A stretch of 5,068 bases of DNA, taken from Alphaproteobacteria bacterium. Its GTDB lineage: Bacteria > Pseudomonadota > Alphaproteobacteria > Sphingomonadales > Emcibacteraceae. Numbering within the stretch: the first letter of the stretch is position 1; each line of letters begins with the position of its first letter. A program made the translations under genes and the position numbers. The stretch is from NCBI GenBank assembly GCA_002401545.1, contig NVTJ01000120.1:1352-6419 (forward strand), written 5' to 3'. Shown piece after piece: positions 1-5,068 of the stretch. A model generated the notes under the pieces. The model ran no database searches. It saw nothing but the letters and a program-made list of their open reading frames with translations, and was not told the origin of the DNA.

Positions 1-150
1 GAGAAAAAATTTACACTCTGGAAAAATATCATGAATACCGGGTAAAATTTTCCATGGGGTCGGCAAAGCTTACACCTTGGGGGAGTATTAAAAAAAGGGG
101 TGGATACACCTCTCGTATATAATCAATCTGTTTATTTGAGAGGAACAGGG
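1..150. other. Intergenic region left of the flagellar operon
   Basis: No convincing coding frame is visible. Besides the terminator at 90-113 there is an inverted repeat TGGAAAA (19-25) / TTTTCCA (49-55) with a 23-base spacer. Two related 11-mers starting TTACAC occur at 11-21 and 70-80 and match at 9 of 11 bases. A perfect TATAAT lies at 118-123 on the plus strand without a usable -35. In Caulobacter I recall dksA following flbY; it is not seen here, though it could lie beyond the left edge. Confidence 0.4.
90..113 (-). terminator. Probable intrinsic terminator of the flgI operon
   Basis: Read on the minus strand, GGTG and CACC pair around the 4-base loop TATC. Two further outer pairs flank one A-C mismatch, and seven T follow directly. 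The structure starts 38 bases after the stop codon of the flbY-like gene, the normal place for an operon end. The stem is short, so strength is uncertain, but the uninterrupted T-run supports the call. Confidence 0.6.
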
Positions 151-597
151 TTAAATGGTTTGATTTAATGTGATCGAAGTGGGAAGTCTGTTGGCAGACC
201 GTGCGCCATCAGCGCCGTAACGGCTGGTTTGATTCTGGTTTCTGATCACTTCGTCACTGATGGCTTTAATCATGCCTTCAGAAATCTTCTTTAAGGCCTT
301 GACCCGTCGTGTGTGGCGGGTAAGAACGGACAGAAAAATTCGGGATTCTTTTTTCAGAATGCGGACGGCAGAACCGCTGCCGCTGGCTTGCAGGCCACCC
401 CGGCTGCTTAATTCCGTCATTTCTTTATGATAAGTTGCCATAAGCTGATTTTTGAGTGGCAAGAGTTTTTCCAGTTCCTTGGGCCGACTTGTTTTAAGCA
501 GGATCATTTCCTCGGAAATGATACCGCTCAGTTCCTTGATGGTGTTGATAAGCGGACCTAGAAAACCATGGTTTTCTGATGTTGGTTTATTTGGCAT
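151..597 (-). CDS. flbY: FlbY / FlgN-like flagellar protein
   Basis: A 148-residue, almost entirely helical protein, third gene of the flgI operon. Long amphipathic helices are apparent at about residues 11-35, 39-64 and 76-120. They are followed by a polar tail that ends in ITLNQTI after a YGADG motif. Size, helix content and position behind a FlgJ-type gene fit the alphaproteobacterial FlbY group, usually annotated as a FlgN-like flagellar chaperone. FlgN proteins bind the hook-filament junction proteins FlgK and FlgL in the cytoplasm before export. Assignment to this family is from context and general character, not from catalytic residues. The ATG at 597 overlaps the end of the preceding gene by 11 bases. 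An AGGAGG lies at 610-615, 12 bases before the start, which is rather far. A closer AGG at 606-608 may be used, and translational coupling is likely. Confidence is high that it is a real gene, moderate for the exact name. Confidence 0.72.
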   Translation of the reverse strand: MPNKPTSENHGFLGPLINTIKELSGIISEEMILLKTSRPKELEKLLPLKNQLMATYHKEMTELSSRGGLQASGSGSAVRILKKESRIFLSVLTRHTRRVKALKKISEGMIKAISDEVIRNQNQTSRYGADGARSANRLPTSITLNQTI

Positions 598-904
598 TTG
601 AATAACCTACCTCCTGTGTTTTCAAGATTTCCCGATAAACTGAATCAGAAAGACCTATCCCGCCATTGCGGGCAATTTGGCTGGCGATTTGCTCACTCAG
701 TATGTCCTGAAAAATTTCTTCACTATGGCCGCCGCCAAAGGGACCATCCGATTTCAGCCCTATGGACATGCTTTTCAGAATTTGTGACAGGAAAACAGCT
801 TCAAATGTTTCCGCTGCCTCTCGCGCTTTCTTCTCAAAGGATGTTGTCGGCGGGCTGTTTGGTACAGGGACCTGTGCCGGTATGTTCAGGAATTTCATAT
901 CCAT
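587..904 (-). CDS. flgJ: FlgJ-type rod-binding protein, single domain
   Basis: A 105-residue protein matching the N-terminal rod-binding domain of FlgJ, which caps and scaffolds the growing flagellar rod in the periplasm. Visible family features are FEAVFLSQILKSM (residues 34-46 from the chosen start), a glycine-rich FGGGHSEEIF (56-65), and EQIASQIARNGGIGL (71-85). There is no C-terminal peptidoglycan hydrolase domain, unlike enteric FlgJ. This short form is normal in Alphaproteobacteria, where a separate enzyme is thought to open the wall. Three starts are possible: GTG at 907, ATG at 904 and ATG at 898. I chose 904 because it forms a TGATG junction with the flgI stop and has GAGG seven bases upstream. 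The 3' end overlaps the next gene. No signal peptide is seen, consistent with export through the flagellar type III apparatus. Confidence 0.92.
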   Translation of the reverse strand: MDMKFLNIPAQVPVPNSPPTTSFEKKAREAAETFEAVFLSQILKSMSIGLKSDGPFGGGHSEEIFQDILSEQIASQIARNGGIGLSDSVYREILKTQEVGYSNAK

Positions 905-2043
905 CACATGACCTCTATTTCCGCATGAAGGGCACCGGATACTTTCAAGGCCTGGAGAATGGCAATCATGTCGCGGGGGCCAATGCCGAGCGCGTTCAGG
1001 CCGTCTACCAGCTCCTGCAGGTTTACACCCGGTTTGAGCAGAGCAAATTTCTTGCCTTCGCCCCCCTCAATTTCAATATCACTACGGGGGACGACTTCGG
1101 TGTTTCCGCCGCCGAACGGATTGGGCTGGGAAACTTGCGGTGTTTCTGTCACCCGGATAGTCAGGTTGCCCTGTGCTATGGCAACTTCGCTGACCCTGAC
1201 CTGATGGCCGATGACAATGATGCCTGATCGTTCATCAACCACAACCTTGGCTTTTTGATCGGGCTGAACATAAAGCTGTTCGATGTCGGTAATCAGATCG
1301 ACCATGTTGCTGGCATAGTTATCAGGCTTGACGAGCAGAATTGTCGAGGGGTCCAGTGCCATGGCTGTCTTGGCACCCATTTTTGCATTAATAGCTTTTG
1401 CCACACGGTTTGACGTTGTGAAGTCAGGGCTGTGCAGGGAAAGAAGAATTTCTTTTTTCCCCAGCATAGAGTATTTGATTTCTTTTTCGACGATGGCGCC
1501 ATTGGGGATGCGCCCGGCGGTGGGTACGCCCTGAGTGACACTTGAAGCATCACCACCGGCCGAGAAGCCGGAAACCTGAATTGACCCCTGGGCCACGGCG
1601 TAAACTTCCCCGTCCGCCCCCTTGAGGGACGTTACGATCAGAGTACCCCCACGCAGGTCTTCGGCATCGCCAATGGAACTGACGCTGACATCAATGCGGT
1701 TGCCGGGACGGGCAAAGGGGGGCAGGCTGGCGGTCACCATAACGGCGGCAACATTTTCACCCTTCATGGTGGCCCCCCTGGTATTCACACCAAGCCGTTC
1801 CAGCATGGCGATGATGCTTTGTTCTGTATAGGGGGCATTTCTGAGTGAATCGCCGTCTCCGTCCAAACCAACCACAAGCCCATAACCGACAAGCTGGTTT
1901 TCCCGCACACCTTCAATAGACACCAGATCCTTGATACGGGAGGAGGCCTGCGTCGGCAGGATATTTGCCACACTGATAACAGCCATCAGAACAAATGTGA
2001 TCACTCTTTTCATCCGTTGCTGTCTGGGGGGCTTTTGCCACAT
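904..2043 (-). CDS. flgI: Flagellar P-ring protein FlgI
   Basis: Complete FlgI, the subunit of the periplasmic P ring that forms the peptidoglycan-level bushing around the flagellar rod. The protein begins with a positively charged stretch and a hydrophobic core (MKRVITFVLMAVISVANIL), with likely Sec cleavage after TQA near residue 33. The mature part opens with the hallmark SRIKDLVSIEGVRENQLVGY and the VVGLDGDGDS motif. It ends with LKVSGALHAEIEVM, the usual C-terminal signature. Length is 379 residues from the ATG at 2043. The ATG at 2013 would give 369, closer to many relatives and to a standard signal-peptide start, but it lacks a Shine-Dalgarno sequence. The 2043 start has a modest GGA seven bases upstream. 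A sigma-54 element at 2090-2105 would place the transcript start near 2079, compatible with either choice. First gene of a three-gene operon, divergent from fliX. Confidence 0.97.
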   Translation of the reverse strand: MWQKPPRQQRMKRVITFVLMAVISVANILPTQASSRIKDLVSIEGVRENQLVGYGLVVGLDGDGDSLRNAPYTEQSIIAMLERLGVNTRGATMKGENVAAVMVTASLPPFARPGNRIDVSVSSIGDAEDLRGGTLIVTSLKGADGEVYAVAQGSIQVSGFSAGGDASSVTQGVPTAGRIPNGAIVEKEIKYSMLGKKEILLSLHSPDFTTSNRVAKAINAKMGAKTAMALDPSTILLVKPDNYASNMVDLITDIEQLYVQPDQKAKVVVDERSGIIVIGHQVRVSEVAIAQGNLTIRVTETPQVSQPNPFGGGNTEVVPRSDIEIEGGEGKKFALLKPGVNLQELVDGLNALGIGPRDMIAILQALKVSGALHAEIEVM

Positions 2044-2089
2044 AATAATTCCGTTTCAGAAAATTGCTGTTATCTTTCAGCTTTACTTA

Positions 2090-2105
2090 TGCGAAATTCA
2101 TGCCA
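2090..2105 (-). promoter_or_regulatory. Sigma-54 (-24/-12) promoter for flgI operon
   Basis: On the minus strand the sequence is TGGCATGAATTTCGCA. Against the consensus TGGCACG-N4-TTGC it keeps the invariant GG and GC with the exact 10-base spacing. It differs only at C-to-T in the -24 box and T-to-C just before the GC. The predicted start point is near 2079, about 36 bases before the first flgI ATG. P-ring genes of Caulobacter-type flagellar hierarchies are sigma-54 dependent, which agrees. Confidence 0.72.
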
Positions 2106-2217
2106 ATAAAATAAAAGAAGAGAAAAATTATAACCCTTTGTTTTATAATTATTATTTTCTTTAGTTCTGAGCATATTGCCTCTATGGCCTTAAGAAAAGA
2201 AGGTTTTTTTTCTTTAT

Positions 2218-2237
2218 GGGCAAGATTTACCGGGCAA
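2218..2237. promoter_or_regulatory. Candidate enhancer: paired GGGCAA repeats
   Basis: Two identical GGGCAA hexamers lie at 2218-2223 and 2232-2237, 14 bases apart, with an inverse copy of the core (TTGCC) at 2176-2180. They sit 113-132 bases upstream of the sigma-54 -24 box, a usual distance for enhancer-binding activators. FlbD is the expected activator by analogy with Caulobacter. I cannot match the sites to a verified FlbD consensus, so this is positional inference. Confidence 0.25.
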
Positions 2238-2251
2238 AAAAATACCGCTCC

Positions 2252-2291
2252 TGTCTATCAAGACATGATGTGATCTGTTATATTATGTGAT
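2252..2291 (+). promoter_or_regulatory. Possible fliX promoter/operator region
   Basis: This stretch 23-62 bases before fliX holds an inverted repeat TGTCT-ATCA-AGACA (2252-2265) and two direct ATGTGAT copies 17 bases apart (2268-2274 and 2285-2291). A -10-like TATATT lies at 2279-2284. No good -35 box, sigma-54 element or full CtrA site (TTAA-N7-TTAA) is visible. The elements may be chance occurrences in an AT-rich region, so the promoter call is tentative. Confidence 0.25.
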
Positions 2292-2313
2292 GATTTAATG
2301 GAATGAGGCCTCT

Positions 2314-2745
2314 ATGGAAATAAAAGGACCGGGGCGGGTCACACCGTCCGGCACGTCACGGAAGGTCAAGACACGCGGTTCCGGTAAAACGGCATTCAGC
2401 AAAGAGCTTTCAACAGATGAATCTTCCGCTGCAGCCCCGCTAAGTGGCACATCACCCCTGACATCGGTCAGTTCGCTTCTGGCTTTGCAGGAAATGCCAA
2501 CCAGCAGTGAGGGCAGGTCGGCGGGACTGGCCATGGCGGAAGACATGCTTGGCCATCTGGAAGTTATCCGGCACGGGTTGCTTGCCGGTGAAATTCCACA
2601 GCGCAAACTGAAAGAAGTTGTGGCCATCGTTTCGCAGCAGCGTCTTATATCAAAGGACCCGGCTTTGGATGAAATCCTTAACGACATTGAATTGCGGGTC
2701 AAGGTAGAGTTGGCAAAACTTGAAATGCTTGGCGGTGAAAGATAA
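2314..2745 (+). CDS. fliX: Flagellar assembly regulator FliX
   Basis: A 143-residue protein with the two-part layout of FliX. It has a low-complexity basic/serine N-terminus (about residues 1-50), then a conserved helical half starting at SSLLALQEM and ending DEILNDIELRVKVELAKLEML. In Caulobacter, FliX is a membrane-associated protein that binds the sigma-54 activator FlbD. It links completion of the early basal body to transcription of later flagellar genes and to cell division. The length is close to that of the Caulobacter protein, and the divergent position next to flgI is the same. The ATG at 2314 has GAGG at 2305-2308, five bases upstream, a good ribosome binding site. FliX is known only from Alphaproteobacteria, so this gene is the best taxonomic marker in the window. 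flbD itself is not in the window. Confidence 0.93.
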   Translation: MEIKGPGRVTPSGTSRKVKTRGSGKTAFSKELSTDESSAAAPLSGTSPLTSVSSLLALQEMPTSSEGRSAGLAMAEDMLGHLEVIRHGLLAGEIPQRKLKEVVAIVSQQRLISKDPALDEILNDIELRVKVELAKLEMLGGER

Positions 2746-2779
2746 TATTGATTGAGAATAGCACCTGATGTCTCTCGAA

Positions 2780-2790
2780 CCCGTTGCGGG
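2780..2790. terminator. Weak hairpin between convergent genes
   Basis: CCCG-TTG-CGGG forms a four-pair GC stem in the 68-base gap between the ends of fliX and the leftward lipoprotein gene. On the plus strand a few T follow after CCACA; on the minus strand there is no T-run. It may help end transcription from one or both sides, but it is below the usual strength of an intrinsic terminator. Confidence 0.22.
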
Positions 2791-2813
2791 CCACATTTTC
2801 CATAAACTTCTGA

Positions 2814-3869
2814 TCAGAAACCCCAGATCATGCAGGCTATCCTGTCAATTTCAGACTGGTTTTTTTCTATACAGGATTCAATGAAACCTAAATCAGAAGT
2901 TTGATCATAAAGACGGTAAGGCCTTATGGAAAAAATCATGCCGTCAGCGTCTATTGTTCCCCCGGGCGTATGATTGCCGATCATGTTAGGATAAGCTTTG
3001 TAAACAAAATCCCAAAATCCAATTTCAATATAATCATTTTCCGGAAGATGATCAAACGGCCCATCGAAATAGGAATTCAGAAGAGCCTCTCGCCGGTTAA
3101 CGCCAACCAAAACATGTCGTTTCCGGGCAGGGTTATGATAATAGACAAAGCCGGTTCGCCTTGAAATGAGTGTATTGGGCGCTGATCTGATAAATCCGTC
3201 AGGCGCACTCATTTGTAAATCCAGCAGAAAATAGAAATCATTGATCTTTGAATTAAAGATCAGCTCGAATGCAGCCCCGGACTCATCCTGTGTGCGGCTC
3301 ACGCGTATGTCATTTTGCAGAAGGGGCGAACCGGGCCGCGTGTGATCCAGTTTATGAAGAAAGAAACGGGTTTGCTCACCACCATATTTAACACGGTAGG
3401 ATAGTGCCGATAATTTTTCCACCATAACACCATCAACTGCAGACAAATGTTTTTGCACATGTATTCCATCGTCGGCATGAATCCAGCTACGGTAGGATTC
3501 GTAGCATACGTAATCTATTTCACCATCATCCCGTCGGTCTGATGACAAGCGAAGACTACCAGAAAATAATGATCCGGCGTGATTAAATGAGAAGTAATAA
3601 TAGTTTTCTGACGGATAAATATTTGCTTCTGGCCCAATTTGAGCCAGAAGTTGTGGTAGCACTTCGGAATAATCGCAGGCATCATTCCGGTTTCCGACAG
3701 CTATTTCCCCGATCATATTCTCGTTCAGGGCAAAGTTCCTGACAGGGTCAGAAATCTCTGCTGAACAAGCCGTCACGGCTATGAACGTTGTTATCGCCAG
3801 AAATATGGTGCGAAGATCGCGGGTATTTTGTTTGCCAACGTGTAACCCGGTTACCCAACAGGGAGACAT
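2814..3869 (-). CDS. Putative lipoprotein of unknown family
   Basis: A 351-residue protein that I do not recognise. Residues 18-34 form a basic-then-hydrophobic stretch (RDLRTIFLAITTFIAVTA) ending in the lipobox VTA-Cys35. A lipid-anchored mature protein starting at Cys35 is therefore predicted, with Ser next to it, as is common for outer-membrane sorting. About 18 residues precede the signal sequence, which is unusual. No alternative in-frame ATG, GTG or TTG occurs in that stretch, and no strong ribosome binding site precedes the ATG. The mature part is rich in aromatic residues and alternating polar/hydrophobic strands, suggesting a beta-rich fold. Its four cysteines after Cys35 (in DACDY, DYVCYES, FIESC and RIACMIWGF) could form two disulfides. 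It starts 13 bases after the stop of the small repeat protein, so the two are probably co-transcribed. Base composition is clearly more AT-rich than flgI. Function unknown. Confidence 0.72.
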   Translation of the reverse strand: MSPCWVTGLHVGKQNTRDLRTIFLAITTFIAVTACSAEISDPVRNFALNENMIGEIAVGNRNDACDYSEVLPQLLAQIGPEANIYPSENYYYFSFNHAGSLFSGSLRLSSDRRDDGEIDYVCYESYRSWIHADDGIHVQKHLSAVDGVMVEKLSALSYRVKYGGEQTRFFLHKLDHTRPGSPLLQNDIRVSRTQDESGAAFELIFNSKINDFYFLLDLQMSAPDGFIRSAPNTLISRRTGFVYYHNPARKRHVLVGVNRREALLNSYFDGPFDHLPENDYIEIGFWDFVYKAYPNMIGNHTPGGTIDADGMIFSIRPYRLYDQTSDLGFIESCIEKNQSEIDRIACMIWGF

Positions 3870-3882
3870 AATACGCAGTCTC

Positions 3883-4179
3883 TTACTTTTTTTCTGTCAC
3901 ACCATTTCCGGGGTGATACATGGTTGAATCAGGTTTATGAATATATGCTTTTCCTGATTTTGCCGCCGCAGGTTTTTTCACGGTATTCTTCACACCATTT
4001 CCGGGGTGATACATGGTTGAATCAGGTTTGTGAATATATGCCTTTCCTGCTTTTGCCGACGCTGCAGCTTCGGTTCCCTTTTTAACTGACTTTTGTTTAT
4101 CGGGGCCAGCTTGTGCCAAAGAGCCACTTGCCATCAGTGCAATAATAGCGGCTGTAAATGTAATGGTTTTAATCGTCAT
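3883..4179 (-). CDS. Small secreted basic two-repeat protein
   Basis: A 98-residue protein of no family I recognise. Residues 1-24 are a classical signal peptide (MTIKTITFTAAIIALMASGS, then LAQA), with likely cleavage before Gly25. The mature part, about 74 residues, is lysine-rich and strongly basic. It consists of a linker plus two modules sharing 19 identical residues, GKAYIHKPDSTMYHPGNGV, at residues 45-63 and 76-94, each preceded by an Ala/Lys-rich segment. Each module carries two His, one Met, two Tyr and a PGNG turn; metal or cell-wall binding is conceivable but unproven. The ATG at 4179 has GAGGAAG at 4185-4191, a good ribosome binding site that lies inside a possible hairpin. The LysR gene ends 172 bases upstream and the lipoprotein gene follows 13 bases downstream. 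Clear secretion signal and internal duplication make it very likely a real gene. Confidence 0.82.
   Translation of the reverse strand: MTIKTITFTAAIIALMASGSLAQAGPDKQKSVKKGTEAAASAKAGKAYIHKPDSTMYHPGNGVKNTVKKPAAAKSGKAYIHKPDSTMYHPGNGVTEKK
3897..4062. repeat. Direct repeat, two 73-bp copies, 93-bp period
   Basis: Positions 3897-3969 and 3990-4062 are the same sequence with four differences (3937/4030, 3949/4042, 3957/4050 and 3966/4059), about 95% identity, separated by 20 bases. The period is exactly 31 codons, so the duplication keeps frame within the small secreted protein. Two differences are silent and two exchange Ser and Ala. The near-identity at the DNA level suggests recent duplication or ongoing gene conversion. 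Confidence 0.95.
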
Positions 4180-4180
4180 A

Positions 4181-4210
4181 GGTTCTTCCTCTTGTTATTA
4201 ATGAGGAACC
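4181..4210 (-). promoter_or_regulatory. Possible RBS-sequestering hairpin
   Basis: In the leftward transcript GGTTCCTC (4210-4203) can pair with GAGG-AAG-AACC (4191-4181): four plus four base pairs around a three-base bulge, with an 11-base loop. The 3' arm contains the Shine-Dalgarno sequence of the small secreted protein and ends one base before its ATG. If it forms, it would limit ribosome access. Energy was not computed. Confidence 0.35.
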
Positions 4211-4351
4211 GCTTATGCGCATTCCTCCTACTGCAACACATCAGGCATAACATAAAATTATTTACCCCGATAGTATTTAATTGTAGTCTGCTTTCTTTCC
4301 AGACCATGAAAATCTCCCCGGTCAAACGGATCAAATCAAAACAGAAAAACT

Positions 4352-5068
4352 CTAGGCTGATATATTTTTATCCCAATAGGGGGCCCCGCCGAATTTATCT
4401 TTCAGGAAATCAATGAATGTTCGGACCCGCTGGGGCAGGTGTCGGGTTTGGGGGTAGACGGCATAGGCATTCAACGAGGAATAGGGGTAATCTTCCAATA
4501 TGGCCACCAGCTCCCCTGAGGCTATTTCCTGCCAGACAATGAAGGTTGGCGATTGAATGATGCCATGGCCATTCTTGGCAGCAGATTTCAAAAAGTCACC
4601 ATTGTTAGCCATCATTCTGGCGGACAGGTTGACAGAATGTTTGCCGCCATCCGGCCCTGTGAAACGCCATATATTACTTTCCGTGTTGGCATAATGCAGA
4701 ATGTGATGCTCTTTGAGGTCTTGGGGTTTTTGGGGTGTTCCCATCCGGGCAAGATAGTCGGGACTTGCGCAGAGAATGCGGCGAATTGGGGCCAGTTTTC
4801 GGGCCATGAGACTAGAATCTTTTAGCGCCGCTATGCGAATGGCCACATCATAGCCTTCTGCGACCAGATCAACTTTGCGGTCATTAAAATCCATATGAAT
4901 GACAAGGCCGGGATGCAGGGCGGCAAATTCATTTATGGGTTCGGTCAGATGCTGCAAGCCAAAGGAAAGTGGTGCCGATATTTTAAAAAGTCCCGTTAAG
5001 GCCGCTTTGGTATTGGACGTGGTTGCATTGATCTCTGCTATATCGGCAATAATCTGGACAGATCGTTC
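4352..5068 (-). CDS. LysR-family regulator, 5' end cut off
   Basis: The last 238 residues of a LysR-type transcriptional regulator; the DNA-binding helix-turn-helix and start codon lie beyond the right edge. The visible frame opens with a linker helix (ERSVQIIADIAEINATTSNT). It then shows the typical effector-domain entry GLFKISAPLSFGLQHLTEPI, followed by EFAALHPGL and the characteristic VDLVAEGYDVAIRIAALKDSSLMARKL pattern split over residues 68-94. CASPDYLARMGTP and HILHYANTESNIW follow, as in the CrgA/AaeR-like branch of the family. The C-terminal RVRTFIDFLKDKF is also typical. Such proteins sense a small molecule and commonly act on a neighbouring, often divergent gene, which would be off the window to the right. 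The frame is open to the window edge; the TTG at 4957 is internal, not a start. Target and ligand cannot be told from this part. Confidence 0.93.
   Translation of the reverse strand, partial: ERSVQIIADIAEINATTSNTKAALTGLFKISAPLSFGLQHLTEPINEFAALHPGLVIHMDFNDRKVDLVAEGYDVAIRIAALKDSSLMARKLAPIRRILCASPDYLARMGTPQKPQDLKEHHILHYANTESNIWRFTGPDGGKHSVNLSARMMANNGDFLKSAAKNGHGIIQSPTFIVWQEIASGELVAILEDYPYSSLNAYAVYPQTRHLPQRVRTFIDFLKDKFGGAPYWDKNISA

Noticed and set aside
63..77. Possible second sigma-54 element on the minus strand (AGGTGTAAGCTTTGC)
   Set aside because: The GG and GC spacing fits, but the -24 box matches only at GG and no target gene is visible, so it is too weak to annotate.
598..1227. Long plus-strand open frame of 209 codons
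   Set aside because: It lies antisense to flgJ and flgI, whose frames have unmistakable family motifs. Its translation has no recognisable domain and looks like a shadow frame.
2190..2204. CtrA-like TTAA half-site upstream of fliX
   Set aside because: The second TTAA seven bases on is absent (AGGT instead), so it is not a full CtrA box.
2256..2268. IHF-like site (TATCAAGACATGA)
   Set aside because: One mismatch in the TTR half, and a similar near-match occurs at 121-133 in unrelated context, so the match is not informative.
2295..2702. Minus-strand open frame of 135 codons opposite fliX
   Set aside because: It mirrors fliX, which has a good ribosome binding site and the conserved FliX C-terminus; the antisense product has no family features.
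2808..2819. Perfect 12-base palindrome TTCTGATCAGAA over the lipoprotein stop codon
   Set aside because: With no loop it cannot be a terminator, and about one such 12-base palindrome is expected by chance in 5 kb.
4280..4325. Promoter for the small secreted protein: TTGACC (4325-4320) and TACAAT (4285-4280), minus strand
   Set aside because: The two boxes are 34 bases apart, far beyond 16-18, and neither has a proper partner at the right distance.

Overview
The window looks like part of an alphaproteobacterial chromosome. The clearest evidence is fliX, a flagellar regulator known only from Alphaproteobacteria, placed head-to-head with flgI. The two genes behind flgI are a short FlgJ-type rod-binding protein without a hydrolase domain and a FlbY/FlgN-like helical protein. 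This layout matches what I recall for Caulobacter crescentus. The species cannot be named from this sequence. GC content is moderate and uneven: two sampled 60-base lines in flgI hold 57% and 65% GC, and two in the lipoprotein gene hold 37% and 42%.

Left half (1-2745), flagellar block. Three tightly coupled genes read leftward: flgI (P-ring protein), flgJ-like (TGATG stop/start contact) and flbY/flgN-like (11-base overlap). A likely intrinsic terminator at 90-113 ends the operon. fliX reads rightward from a 270-base divergent intergenic region. That region holds a very good sigma-54 (-24/-12) element pointing at flgI. A pair of GGGCAA repeats lies 113-132 bases upstream of it, where an enhancer-binding activator such as FlbD could sit. 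In Caulobacter, FliX works with FlbD to couple basal-body assembly to sigma-54 transcription, so regulator gene and target promoter lie side by side here.

Right half (2814-5068), unrelated leftward genes. From right to left they are: the 5'-truncated end of a LysR-family regulator; a small secreted basic protein built from two nearly identical 31-residue-spaced modules; and, 13 bases after it, a putative lipoprotein of unknown family. The last two probably share a transcript. The small protein has a ribosome binding site buried in a possible hairpin and overlapped by a tiny upstream reading frame. This pair is the least described part of the window. No tRNA, rRNA, insertion sequence, CRISPR array or phage gene was seen.
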